DNA of 15,231 nt from an uncultured Microbacterium sp. Its GTDB lineage: Bacteria; Actinomycetota; Actinomycetes; Actinomycetales; Microbacteriaceae. Below are positions 7,757 to 15,184 of the stretch, piece by piece (positions within the stretch are counted from its first letter, which is position 1; each line of letters begins with the position of its first letter). The translations under genes and the position numbers were made by a program. The DNA lies in NCBI GenBank assembly GCA_937988695.1, contig CALKHM010000258.1, forward strand, positions 1 to 15,231. Direction: 5' to 3'. The notes below the pieces were generated by a model. That model saw only the letters and a list, made by a program, of their open reading frames with translations. It ran no database searches and was not told where the DNA came from.

Positions 7757-8265
7757 GCGACGAGAAGACCCCCGCCCCGCGGATCGAGAAGACCCCCGCC
7801 CCGCGGATCGAGAAGACCCCCGCCCCCGCCCCGCGGATCGAGAAGACCCCCGCCTCGCCCGAGCTGGAGGTCGATCCCGGCTCCGCCGTGCTGCCCGGCG
7901 AGCATCAGGGCGGGTTCCAGCGGCTGCCCACGGCGCCCCTCGACGTGCCGGCGACGGATGCCGGACCCGATGACGAGCCCGAACCGCTGGCCGGGGCGGA
8001 ATGGACCGCCCCTGCCGAGGTCCATCACGGCGGCATGAGCGGTTGGGCGCTGGGGCTTGCCGTCGTCGCCCTGGGCGCATCGTTCTTCGTCGGCTGGACC
8101 TTCCCGCTGGGCATCGCCGGCGCCATCGTCGCGATCGTGGCACTGCGTCGCCCGTGGGACAGCCGGGTCGTCGCGGGCTGGGCGCTGGCGCTGAGCATCC
8201 TGTCGGTCGCCTACAGTGCCGGGTGGATCCTCTGGCTGGTCGGTCAGGGGCACGTGTTCGGCTGA
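7753..8265 (+). CDS. Small DUF4190-like membrane protein with N-terminal repeats
   Basis: 170 residues, function unknown. Residues 1-34 are tandem EKTPAPRI-type repeats; 35-95 are acidic, Pro-rich and probably disordered. Residues about 98-132 (WALGLAVVALGASFFVGWTF and following) and 141-164 (AGWALALSILSVAYSAGWIL and following) are hydrophobic, forming two or three membrane helices separated by a short LRRPWDSR loop. The loop and helix pattern resembles DUF4190 proteins of Actinobacteria. The ATG overlaps the tsaD stop by 4 bp, placing it last in the t6A operon, though no functional link is known. The N-terminus has no signal peptide, so the repeat region is likely cytoplasmic. Confidence 0.8.
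   Translation: MSDEKTPAPRIEKTPAPRIEKTPAPAPRIEKTPASPELEVDPGSAVLPGEHQGGFQRLPTAPLDVPATDAGPDDEPEPLAGAEWTAPAEVHHGGMSGWALGLAVVALGASFFVGWTFPLGIAGAIVAIVALRRPWDSRVVAGWALALSILSVAYSAGWILWLVGQGHVFG
7762..7854 (+). repeat. 24-bp tandem repeat at the start of the DUF4190-like gene
   Basis: Two exact 24-base units (7762-7785, 7786-7809), a third lengthened by 6 bp (7810-7839) and a partial fourth (7840-7854) encode EKTPAPRI, EKTPAPRI, EKTPAPAPRI and EKTPA. The identity at DNA level indicates recent duplication. Confidence 0.93.
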
Positions 8266-8309
8266 TCGAGCGCTCTCATCCGACGCGATCCGCGAGCCGG
8301 CCGGCGAGG

Positions 8310-8398
8310 CACCGCGCCCGGCGGGCGAGGCACTGCGGGCGTAGCGCGCCTGCCGTGTAGCGGTCGATGCCACCGCGCCCGGCGGGCGAGGCACTGCG
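8310..8398. repeat. Exact 28-bp direct repeat, two copies
   Basis: The 28 bases at 8310-8337, beginning CACCGCGCCCGGCGGG, recur identically at 8371-8398, 61 bp apart start to start. The 276-bp gap 8266-8541 contains no supported gene. No palindrome accompanies the repeat and the number of copies is too low for a CRISPR array. Confidence 0.85.
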
Positions 8399-8442
8399 CG
8401 TGGCCGGTCGTTCTGCCGCTCGCGTGGCCGGTCGTTCTGCCG
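8397..8442. repeat. Exact 22-bp near-tandem repeat
   Basis: The 22 bases at 8397-8418, beginning CGCGTGGCCGGTCGTT, recur identically at 8421-8442, two bases apart. A shorter CGCGTGGCCG recurs at 8458-8467. Together with the 28-bp repeat this makes the gap after the t6A operon another duplication-prone stretch. Confidence 0.85.
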
Positions 8443-8487
8443 ATCGTGTGGGTCGATCGCGTGGCCGCACCGGTGTCCGGCTATCGA

Positions 8488-8505
8488 TGTGGTAACGTTG
8501 CCACA
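8488..8505. promoter_or_regulatory. LacI-family operator upstream of the oxidoreductase pair
   Basis: TGTGGTAACGTTGCCACA is an 18-bp palindrome with 16 of 18 positions symmetric around a central CG, the form typical of LacI/GalR-family operators. It lies 36 bp before the start at 8542. TAACGT within it (8493-8498) also fits a TANNNT -10 box, so a bound repressor would block polymerase. The cognate regulator is not in the window. A sugar-responsive repressor is inferred. Confidence 0.7.
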
Positions 8506-8541
8506 CATTCATCGACGAGTGATCGCCAAGACGGAGGCGCA

Positions 8542-9534
8542 GTGGAAATGATCGGGATCGGTGTCGTCGGGTATTGGCACGTTCACGCCAACGACTACGC
8601 ACGAGAGGCGCTCGATCACCCTCGCACCCGGCTGGTCACCGGATACGACCCCGACCCGGCGCTCGCGCGGGAGGGCACCCGCGCGCGAGGGATCGAGCCA
8701 GCCGCCGACCTGGACGCCCTGCTGGCGAACCCCGAGGTCGATGCGGTGACCGTCACCACGGCGACGTCGGATCACACCGAGGTGATCCGGCGTGCGATCA
8801 AGGCGGGCAAGCACGTGTTCACGGAGAAGCTGCTCGCACCGACGGTCGCCGAGTGCGAGGCGCTCATCCAGGAGGCGGAGGCCGCGGGCGTACAGCTGGT
8901 GGTGTCGCTGCCGCGCCTGACGGAGTCGCCGATCCGCGCGGTGCGTGGGCTCATCGACTCCGGCGACCTCGGCACGCTGACCTACGCGCGGGTGCGGATG
9001 GCGCACGACGGGTGGCTCGCGGGCTGGCTCCCCGAGCGGTTCGCCGACCCAGTGACGGCGATCGGTGGCGCCTTCGCCGACCTGGGATGCCACCCGGCCT
9101 ACCTCATCCAGCACATCCTGGGAAGCACCCCGGTGACCGTGACCGCGACGTACGGGTCGGTGTCCGCGCACGCCGTCGAAGACAACGCGGTGGTCGTGGC
9201 CGGCTATGCCGACGGCGCGGTGGGTGTGGCCGAGGCCAGCTTCGTGACCACCCCCGGCGCGTTCGCGTTCGAGGTGCGGGGCACGCGGGCATCGTTGCTG
9301 TTCGGGTTCGGCCAGGAGAAGCTCACCGCCAAGGGCGGCCGATTCGGTGAGCAGAGCTGGAGCGAGGTCGAGCTTCCCGATGCCGGACCGCACCCGTTCC
9401 GCCTGTGGATCGACGCGATCGAGGGACGAGCGGATGCCTCTGCCAACCGTGCGGCAGCGACCGAGCTGACCAGGTTCGTGGTGGCCGCGAACGAGTCGGC
9501 CCGCGCCGGACAGACGATCCCCTACCAAGCCTGA
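8542..9534 (+). CDS. Gfo/Idh/MocA-family oxidoreductase with atypical nucleotide-binding loop
   Basis: Predicted NAD(P)-dependent dehydrogenase acting on a sugar, sugar derivative or polyol in the cytoplasm; 330 residues. The N-terminal Rossmann strand reads IGIGVVGYWHVHANDYA; the usual GxGxxG/A loop is altered, with Tyr-Trp-His where small residues normally sit. The family's EKP motif is EKL (K96 in HVFTEKLLAP). FADLGCHPAYLIQHILG (178-194) supplies the Asp and His of the C-terminal active site. The mixed alpha/beta C-terminal domain (AFEVRGTRASLLFGFG) is typical. Start: GTG 8542 has GGAGG four bases upstream; ATG 8548 is ten bases from it, and either is possible. It is first in a two-gene unit with the next gene, behind a LacI-type operator. 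Substrate unknown. Confidence 0.87.
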   Translation: MEMIGIGVVGYWHVHANDYAREALDHPRTRLVTGYDPDPALAREGTRARGIEPAADLDALLANPEVDAVTVTTATSDHTEVIRRAIKAGKHVFTEKLLAPTVAECEALIQEAEAAGVQLVVSLPRLTESPIRAVRGLIDSGDLGTLTYARVRMAHDGWLAGWLPERFADPVTAIGGAFADLGCHPAYLIQHILGSTPVTVTATYGSVSAHAVEDNAVVVAGYADGAVGVAEASFVTTPGAFAFEVRGTRASLLFGFGQEKLTAKGGRFGEQSWSEVELPDAGPHPFRLWIDAIEGRADASANRAAATELTRFVVAANESARAGQTIPYQA

Positions 9535-9556
9535 CCAGCAAACCAGGAAGAGAGAA

Positions 9557-10582
9557 ATGGCTGACAAGATCCGAATCGGACTCATCGGCGCCGGCGGCAT
9601 CGCCGGTGCGCATGTCGCCGGTTATCGTCGCAATCCCGACACCGTGGCGTTCGTCGCGATTGCGGACCCCGTGCGTGAGAACGCCGAGAGACGCCGCGGC
9701 GACGACGCCCACGTGCAGATCTTCGACGACTACCACACCATGATCGCGCAGGCGCAGCTGGACGCCGTCGACATCTGCCTGCCGCACCACCTGCACGCAG
9801 AGGCGATCATCGCTGCCGCTGAGGCGGGGCTGCACGTGCTGTGCGAGAAGCCGCTGTGCCTGACCACGGACGAGGCGCGGGCGATCTCGGAGGTCGTGGA
9901 CCGCACCGGTGTGACGGTCATGTGCGCGCACAACCAGCTGTTCTTCCCCACCGTGGCCGAGGCGAAGCGTCTCATCGACAGGGGCACCTTCGGGCGCATC
10001 TACGAGGTGCGCACCACAGACAGCTTCTACAACGACTTCACTCTGGAGAGCATGGGCTGGCGTGCGCACGCGGCCACGGCCGGCGGCGGAGAGCTGATCG
10101 ACACCGGATACCACCCCGTGTATCTGCTGCAGCATCTGGCCGGTGCCGTTCCCGTCGAGGTCTGCGCGATGCTCTCGCGGCACCGGCTGGAGTTCATGGA
10201 GGGCGAGGACTCCGCCCAGGTGCTCGTACGGTACGACAACGGGGTGGTCGGCGTGGTCACCACGAGCTGGGCGTATCCGGCCGCTCCCGGCACGGAGAAG
10301 TTCTCCTTCGTCGGCGAGCTCGGCTCGCTCTCGTCGGACGGCGTCACCCTGACCTACCGGCTGCGCGGAGAAGACCCGGTCACCGTCGCGTTCGAGCCGG
10401 TGCACGACATCGCCGCCGAGGTGGCACACTTCGCGCAGTGCCTGCGCACCGGCGCCCGACCGATCCACACGCATGTCGAGGGCATCGACGTGCTGGGCGT
10501 GATCCTCGCGGCGTATGAGTCCGACCGCACGCGCGCGTTCGCTCCGGTGCCTCGCCTGGCCGCCGCGGCGCCCATCGGCTGA
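9557..10582 (+). CDS. Gfo/Idh/MocA-family oxidoreductase
   Basis: Predicted NAD(P)-dependent sugar or cyclitol dehydrogenase, 341 residues. Rossmann loop IGLIGAGGIAGAHV (7-20) is canonical, EKP is intact (K98 in VLCEKPLCLT), and GGGELIDTGYHPVYLLQHLAG (176-196, by position) carries the Asp/His catalytic pair. The C-terminal domain has the usual FSFVGELGSL and HDIAAEVAHFAQCLRTG segments. GGAAGAGAG before ATG 9557 is the ribosome site, 22 bp after the previous stop, so the two genes are probably one transcript. It is only distantly similar to the upstream paralogue, which has a modified Rossmann loop, so the two likely carry out different steps. A strong hairpin follows at 10590. Confidence 0.92.
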   Translation: MADKIRIGLIGAGGIAGAHVAGYRRNPDTVAFVAIADPVRENAERRRGDDAHVQIFDDYHTMIAQAQLDAVDICLPHHLHAEAIIAAAEAGLHVLCEKPLCLTTDEARAISEVVDRTGVTVMCAHNQLFFPTVAEAKRLIDRGTFGRIYEVRTTDSFYNDFTLESMGWRAHAATAGGGELIDTGYHPVYLLQHLAGAVPVEVCAMLSRHRLEFMEGEDSAQVLVRYDNGVVGVVTTSWAYPAAPGTEKFSFVGELGSLSSDGVTLTYRLRGEDPVTVAFEPVHDIAAEVAHFAQCLRTGARPIHTHVEGIDVLGVILAAYESDRTRAFAPVPRLAAAAPIG

Positions 10583-10589
10583 GGTGCGT

Positions 10590-10620
10590 GGCGCAGCCGG
10601 CGGACCTCGTCGGCTGCGCC
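10590..10620. terminator. Terminator-like hairpin between convergent operons
   Basis: GGCGCAGCCG (10590-10599) pairs perfectly with CGGCTGCGCC (10611-10620) around an 11-base loop. It starts 7 bp after the oxidoreductase stop and lies in the 115-bp gap before the end of the minus-strand operon, so it could serve both directions. A second possible pairing, GCGTGGC (10585-10591) with GCCACGC (10627-10633), overlaps it. No T-run follows on either strand, common in high-GC actinobacteria. Confidence 0.7.
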
Positions 10621-10697
10621 GTGCCAGCCACGCGCCATCCCCCCGGCGCCATCCCACCCGCGCACCCCTTCCAGCCCATCGCCGCGGAAGAGCCTCG

Positions 10698-12590
10698 TCA
10701 ATCCCGTTGCGCGTGGGCGTGAGCCGCTGCGGATCCCGCCGTCTCGTCTGCGATCGCGTCCTCGCATCCGAGCAGCAGCACCCCCGCGCTCCAGGCGTGC
10801 GACAGCGTCAGCAGCATGCCCTTCGGCTGGAAGCACTCGGTCTGGTAGTAGCGCTCGGTGACCATGCCGCGATAGGCGTTGAAGTCGCCGTCGAAGCGCG
10901 CGACGAACTGCCGGAAGCAGGCCAGGGTCTCTTCGGCCCGGTCACGGTAGTGCCGGTCGCCGGATGCGTCGGCGAGCTCGAGCAGCTCACGCGTGCACAC
11001 GAGCCCGTAGGCGTGCAGATGCTGATTGGATGCGGATGCCTGGTCGGCCCCGCGGGTGCCGAAGTCGTACGCCGACAGCATCGTGCCCGGCGCGAAGCTC
11101 ACGTCATAGACGTAGCGGAAGGTGAGAGCGAAATCGGCGCTGCGCCGCGCCAGCTCGAGCCACGGCGCGGCCCGGGTGGCGCGGTAGAGCGCCATGTACG
11201 CCATCACCGCCACGTAGCCGTCCTCGCTCGTGACAGCGAGGTCGACGTCTTCCGGCGCGCCGTGCAGGTACTCCTCGTGCACGAACCGGGCATAGTACGC
11301 GCCGGCCCGTTCGGCGACCGCCAGCAGGGCGGGATCGCCGTCCTCGGCCAGAGCGCCCACCCACGCGAGCCCCGAGGTGCCCTCCCAGGAGAGTACCTCG
11401 CCGGTCTCGGCATGATGGATGCTGCCGAGGTTGCCGTCTGCGCGTTGTCGCGCGGCGATCACCGCGAGGTTGGCCCGCGCCGTCGCTGCCCAGTCCCGAC
11501 GCCCGGCCAGCACGGCGGCGCGGGCGAGGAACTGCGTGGCCTCGCCGAGCGTCCTGCTGTGCAAGCCGCGGCGGTGATGCGTCCAGCTCTGCGTCCAGCC
11601 GCCGGAGCGATACCACACTCCCCACAGCGTGCCGCTGGGCGAGAGCTCGGCCGTGCAGAAGTCGATCACGCGCGTTGCGGCATCCCGCAGCGGTGCCTCA
11701 CCGGTGCGCGCGGCATGGCGGAGCATCGCATAGGCCCACGGGATGCCGGAGACCCACCCCACGTGCATGGCCTGGCGGTCCACCGGCTTGCCGTCGTGGC
11801 CGGTGATCTCGCGGTCGAAGCCCACGGTCTCCAGCAGGACACCGGGATCGGGATCGTAGTGCCACCGCAGCAGTCCCTCGGCAGCGAGGGCGGCCGCCGT
11901 GGGCACGTCCGTCCACGGCCGAAGCGGCGCGCGAACGCTCAGCCGCTCGTGCAGCGCGCGCAGCACGCGCGCGTAGTCATGCCGGTCCGCCGACAACTCG
12001 TGCAGCAAGACGGTGAACTCGATCGTGGCGCCGGGCTCGAAGCGGTGCGTGGCGATCAGCGGATCGAGGGGCGTCGCATCGCCATAGTAGGTGACGGGGT
12101 ACTCGCGCGCGGGAATTGTGACCGACAGCTCCGCGCGGGACGGTCCGGCCTCGTCGCGCAGGGCGAAGCCGAGCCCGGTCAGGCCGGCGGGCGTCTCCGG
12201 CGCCGCCGACAGCGCCCACCCGCCGCGTCCCGGGCCGGGCCAGCAGAACACCACCGGCGCCGCCGCACGGTCTGAGCGGAAGTGCCACTGGTCGCTGCGG
12301 AACTGCGCGTGCGCGGCCGCGCTGCGTGCGCCGGGCTCGAATCGCGGGTAGAGGCGGTCGTTGGCCGCCGGCCGGTTCTCGCCGTAGAAGAGCCCGGGGA
12401 TGAGCCACCACGGGTCGACGGCGTCGGCGATCTCGACGACGACGCGGATGGCGGCATCCACGGCTCGCGCACCGCGGTAGACGGCCCGCACCGCGATCGT
12501 CGCCTGACCCGGGCCCGGCGTCGGCGTGAGCGAGATCTCGAAGTCAGCGGGATCCGCGTCCAAGACCTCTGCGCGGATGACCGGTGTCAT
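10698..12590 (-). CDS. Uncharacterised two-domain protein, six-hairpin glycosidase-like
   Basis: 630 residues, not matched to a named family by eye. Residues 1 to about 225 look all-beta (VIRAEVLDADPADFEISLTP, PWWLIPGLFYGENRP, PVVFCWPGPGRGGWALSAAP). From about 225 to 610 it is alpha-helical with aromatic-rich loops, in the style of (alpha/alpha)6 toroid glycosidases: LRWHYDPDPG, HVGWVSGIPWAYAML (276-290), GTLWGVWYRSGGWTQSWTHH (320-339), EVLSWEGTSGLAWVGAL (398-414) and ASASNQHLHAYGLVCTRELL. Several Glu, Asp and His residues in these loops are possible catalytic groups. No signal peptide or membrane segment is seen. ATG 12590 overlaps the stop of the mannosidase (ATGA), and there is no separate ribosome site, so expression depends on coupling. 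A role in breaking down the same glycan is inferred; it could also be a lyase, epimerase or phosphorylase. Confidence 0.75.
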   Translation of the reverse strand: MTPVIRAEVLDADPADFEISLTPTPGPGQATIAVRAVYRGARAVDAAIRVVVEIADAVDPWWLIPGLFYGENRPAANDRLYPRFEPGARSAAAHAQFRSDQWHFRSDRAAAPVVFCWPGPGRGGWALSAAPETPAGLTGLGFALRDEAGPSRAELSVTIPAREYPVTYYGDATPLDPLIATHRFEPGATIEFTVLLHELSADRHDYARVLRALHERLSVRAPLRPWTDVPTAAALAAEGLLRWHYDPDPGVLLETVGFDREITGHDGKPVDRQAMHVGWVSGIPWAYAMLRHAARTGEAPLRDAATRVIDFCTAELSPSGTLWGVWYRSGGWTQSWTHHRRGLHSRTLGEATQFLARAAVLAGRRDWAATARANLAVIAARQRADGNLGSIHHAETGEVLSWEGTSGLAWVGALAEDGDPALLAVAERAGAYYARFVHEEYLHGAPEDVDLAVTSEDGYVAVMAYMALYRATRAAPWLELARRSADFALTFRYVYDVSFAPGTMLSAYDFGTRGADQASASNQHLHAYGLVCTRELLELADASGDRHYRDRAEETLACFRQFVARFDGDFNAYRGMVTERYYQTECFQPKGMLLTLSHAWSAGVLLLGCEDAIADETAGSAAAHAHAQRD

Positions 12591-15184
12591 GGCGCGGGCT
12601 CGTCGATCGTCCACTCCAGCAGATCGACCTCGACGATCTCGCCTTCCGGCCGGCGCGGCACTCGGAAGGTGCGCACCTGGAACGGTCCGAACTCCGCCTG
12701 GAGCGTGCGGCCGACCAAGGGAAGGGCGATGGATGCCGCCGCCGGAGCACCGGTCGTCTCCACCGCGCGCACGATGATGTCGGTCGACCCGTCCGCAGCC
12801 GCGTCCTCGGCGCCCTTGAGCGCGGTGATCATGACCGCCCCACCGCCGTCTGCGGCGAAGCTGTGGCGTGGCGGCAGATCCCCGTCGTGGAACGACTCCA
12901 GCTGAGCGCGCACCGGCTGTCCGAGCACGGCCGCCCGGCGGGCGGGCTGGGCGGCCCGCCAGTCGCCCGCGTGCGGGATGAGCTCGACGCGGAAGCGCTG
13001 GATGCCCTGGTCCTGGAACGAGTACACGCCCTCCGCGTCGAGCGGTCTCGGGTCGTGCCATGCGTAGACCGGGCTGCGCACGGCGGTGATGCCGATGCTG
13101 GGCACCGCGCAACCGGCGGCGCCGGCGGGAGAGACGTCCCAGCCGTGCTTGTTCGTGCACAGCACGGTCAGGCCCGCCGGTTCCCCGTCGATGGTGCCGG
13201 TGAGGTCGACCCACGACTGCGCGGGTTCCTCGGCGCCGTCGACGGGACGCTCGATGGCCCCGTACGGGATCTCGTAGGTGGCGGTGGGGTCGGAGATGCC
13301 CACCGGGTACCGGAGCTTGAGCAGATGCGCCTGCTCGCGCCAGTCGATCGTGACGTCGACCCGCAGTGAGGTGCTGTCGTGCGCGAGCAGGAGCTCCTCG
13401 ACCAGGAGGCTGTCGCCCCACGACTTCTCCACCCGCACCCGTGCGCGCAGCGGGCCGGTCTCCCGCACGACGATGCGCTCGAGCGTCATCGCACTGCCCG
13501 GCCAGGCGTAGGAGATGACGCGGTGGCCCCAGGTGTCGGTGGGGTCATCGCAGACCGCGGTCCGCGGCTGGCCCGCCGTGCCGGCGAGCACGTCCCGGCC
13601 GGTGGCCTTGTCCAGGAGCGAGACGATGGTCCCGGTCGCGAGGTCCAGCTGCACGCGCAGATGCGGGTTCTCCAGCACACTGCCGTCGTCGGCGACCGTG
13701 AGCTCGCCGGTGTGGGCAGGCTCGGCTCCGGGCAGCATCCGGTACAAGGCATATCCGAGCGCGGGGACGTCGGCGCGGAAGGTGACCGCCCCACGGCTCA
13801 TGTCGCCCGTGGTGGCCGTCGACTGCGTCGCCTGCGAGAGCACCGGGGTTCCTGCGTGGTCGACCAGGCGCACGCCGCGCGGCTGGCTCCCGTACTGCAT
13901 GTCCACGTCCACGCTGACCGGCCACGGGTGCGGGTTGAACACCAGCACCGGCTGCGTGGCGACGTCCATCGGGATGTCCACCCGGCGGGCGATGCGGTTG
14001 TGCGCGCGGGCGATGATCCGCTTGGAGATCGCGACGGCCTCGCCGAGCTGATCGCGCGCATCATCGTACGACGGCTCGATGGCCGATCCCGGCAGGATGT
14101 CGTGGAACTGGTTGAACAGGATCTGCTTCCACGCCCGCTCGAGGTCGTCGCGCGGGTAGTCGGCATCGGTGAGCGTGGCATCCACCGCCGCCCATCGCTC
14201 CGCGGACAGGGCCGCGTACTGGGCGCGGCGCTGCCACGCCTTGATGCCCGAGTGCGCCGAGTAGCAGCCGGGCGCGTGGTGCTGCAGATCTTCGCGGCGC
14301 ACCTCCAGGCGATCCAGGAAGGCGTCGCCCCGGGAGAGCACGTCGTCGAAGTAGTCGCGCGGTGAGGACATCGTCATCCTTCCGAAGGCACCCATCCGGT
14401 CGTAGCGGTGGATCGACTCGATGTTCAGCTTGGTCGGTCCGCCGCCGTGGTTGCCGACGCCGTAGAACACCATCATGTCGCCGAGGGCCCGGTCGAACTG
14501 CGCGAGCGACTTCTCCGTCTGCCAGGAGACGTCACCGGGAGGGCTGCAGTATTCGAAGGGGATGCGGTAGGCGAGCACGCGGGAGCCGTCCGGGGCCTCC
14601 CAATGGAACAGGCTCCCGTCGAAGTCGCTCTCGTGCGGACCGGGACGCAGGAAGCAGTACGAGTCGATCCGCTGGCCGCGAAGGATCTGCGGCAGCATGG
14701 CGCTGTGGCCGAAGGGGTCCACGTTCATGCCCGCCGTGGAGATGCGCCCGAACCGGGAGTGCAGGTAGCGCTGCCCGTACAGGCCCTGACGGGCGAACGA
14801 CTCGCCCATCGGCATGTTGCAGTCCGGCTCGACCCACCATCCGCCGACATTGACCCATCGGCCGTCGGCGACGCGCTGGCGGATGCGTTCGAACAGCTCG
14901 GGATCCTGCTCCTCGACCCACGACAGCAGCACGATCTGGTCGCACGTGAAGATGAAGTCGGGGTATTCGTCCATCCGGTCCAGGGCGCTCTTGAAGGTCG
15001 CGCGAGCCTCCTGGTAGCCCTCCTGCCACGGCCAGAGCCACACCGGGTCCAGATGCGCGTTGCCGATCATGTGCATGGTGCGATCGGGCGTGGCCGCCGG
15101 ACGTGTGATCGGGGCGAGATCGGCCGGCTGCGTTCCGGACGGGGCGTTGGCCACCGGGGCCGATCGGGGTGCTCTGCGGGTCAC
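12587..15184 (-). CDS. Alpha-mannosidase, glycoside hydrolase family 38
   Basis: Retaining, metal-dependent hydrolysis of terminal alpha-mannosides; 865 residues. MIGNAHLDPVWLWPWQEG (39-56) gives the metal ligands H44 and D46, AGMNVDPFGHSAMLPQIL (151-168) the nucleophile D156, and FNQFHDILPGS (357-367) the fourth ligand H361, matching the arrangement of the known GH38 metal site. GNHGGGPT (244-251) and WWVEPDCNMP (116-125) are further family motifs. The three-helix middle domain and beta-rich C-terminal domains follow to residue 865. The N-terminus (1-36) is a variable Ala/Pro-rich extension without the features of a signal peptide, so the enzyme is probably cytoplasmic and acts on imported substrate. 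GTG 15184 is chosen over GTG 15208 because AGGAGAGGAG precedes it and the GTG overlaps the upstream stop. Confidence 0.94.
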   Translation of the reverse strand: MTRRAPRSAPVANAPSGTQPADLAPITRPAATPDRTMHMIGNAHLDPVWLWPWQEGYQEARATFKSALDRMDEYPDFIFTCDQIVLLSWVEEQDPELFERIRQRVADGRWVNVGGWWVEPDCNMPMGESFARQGLYGQRYLHSRFGRISTAGMNVDPFGHSAMLPQILRGQRIDSYCFLRPGPHESDFDGSLFHWEAPDGSRVLAYRIPFEYCSPPGDVSWQTEKSLAQFDRALGDMMVFYGVGNHGGGPTKLNIESIHRYDRMGAFGRMTMSSPRDYFDDVLSRGDAFLDRLEVRREDLQHHAPGCYSAHSGIKAWQRRAQYAALSAERWAAVDATLTDADYPRDDLERAWKQILFNQFHDILPGSAIEPSYDDARDQLGEAVAISKRIIARAHNRIARRVDIPMDVATQPVLVFNPHPWPVSVDVDMQYGSQPRGVRLVDHAGTPVLSQATQSTATTGDMSRGAVTFRADVPALGYALYRMLPGAEPAHTGELTVADDGSVLENPHLRVQLDLATGTIVSLLDKATGRDVLAGTAGQPRTAVCDDPTDTWGHRVISYAWPGSAMTLERIVVRETGPLRARVRVEKSWGDSLLVEELLLAHDSTSLRVDVTIDWREQAHLLKLRYPVGISDPTATYEIPYGAIERPVDGAEEPAQSWVDLTGTIDGEPAGLTVLCTNKHGWDVSPAGAAGCAVPSIGITAVRSPVYAWHDPRPLDAEGVYSFQDQGIQRFRVELIPHAGDWRAAQPARRAAVLGQPVRAQLESFHDGDLPPRHSFAADGGGAVMITALKGAEDAAADGSTDIIVRAVETTGAPAAASIALPLVGRTLQAEFGPFQVRTFRVPRRPEGEIVEVDLLEWTIDEPAP

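Noticed and set aside
6521..8143. Minus-strand open frame of 540 codons opposite tsaD
   Set aside because: Antisense shadow of tsaD and neighbours, Arg/Asp-rich composition with no recognisable motif.
8310..8442. Possible CRISPR array
   Set aside because: Only two copies of each of two different repeats, GC-rich, irregular spacing and no cas genes.
10515..12275. Plus-strand open frame of 586 codons opposite the six-hairpin-like gene
   Set aside because: Shadow frame; the minus-strand frame has the natural protein composition and the coupled start.
12591..13421. N-terminal extension of the 630-residue protein up to 13421 (907 codons)
   Set aside because: The extension is a shifted-frame shadow of the mannosidase, very Arg/Gly-rich; ATG 12590 at the ATGA overlap is the natural start.
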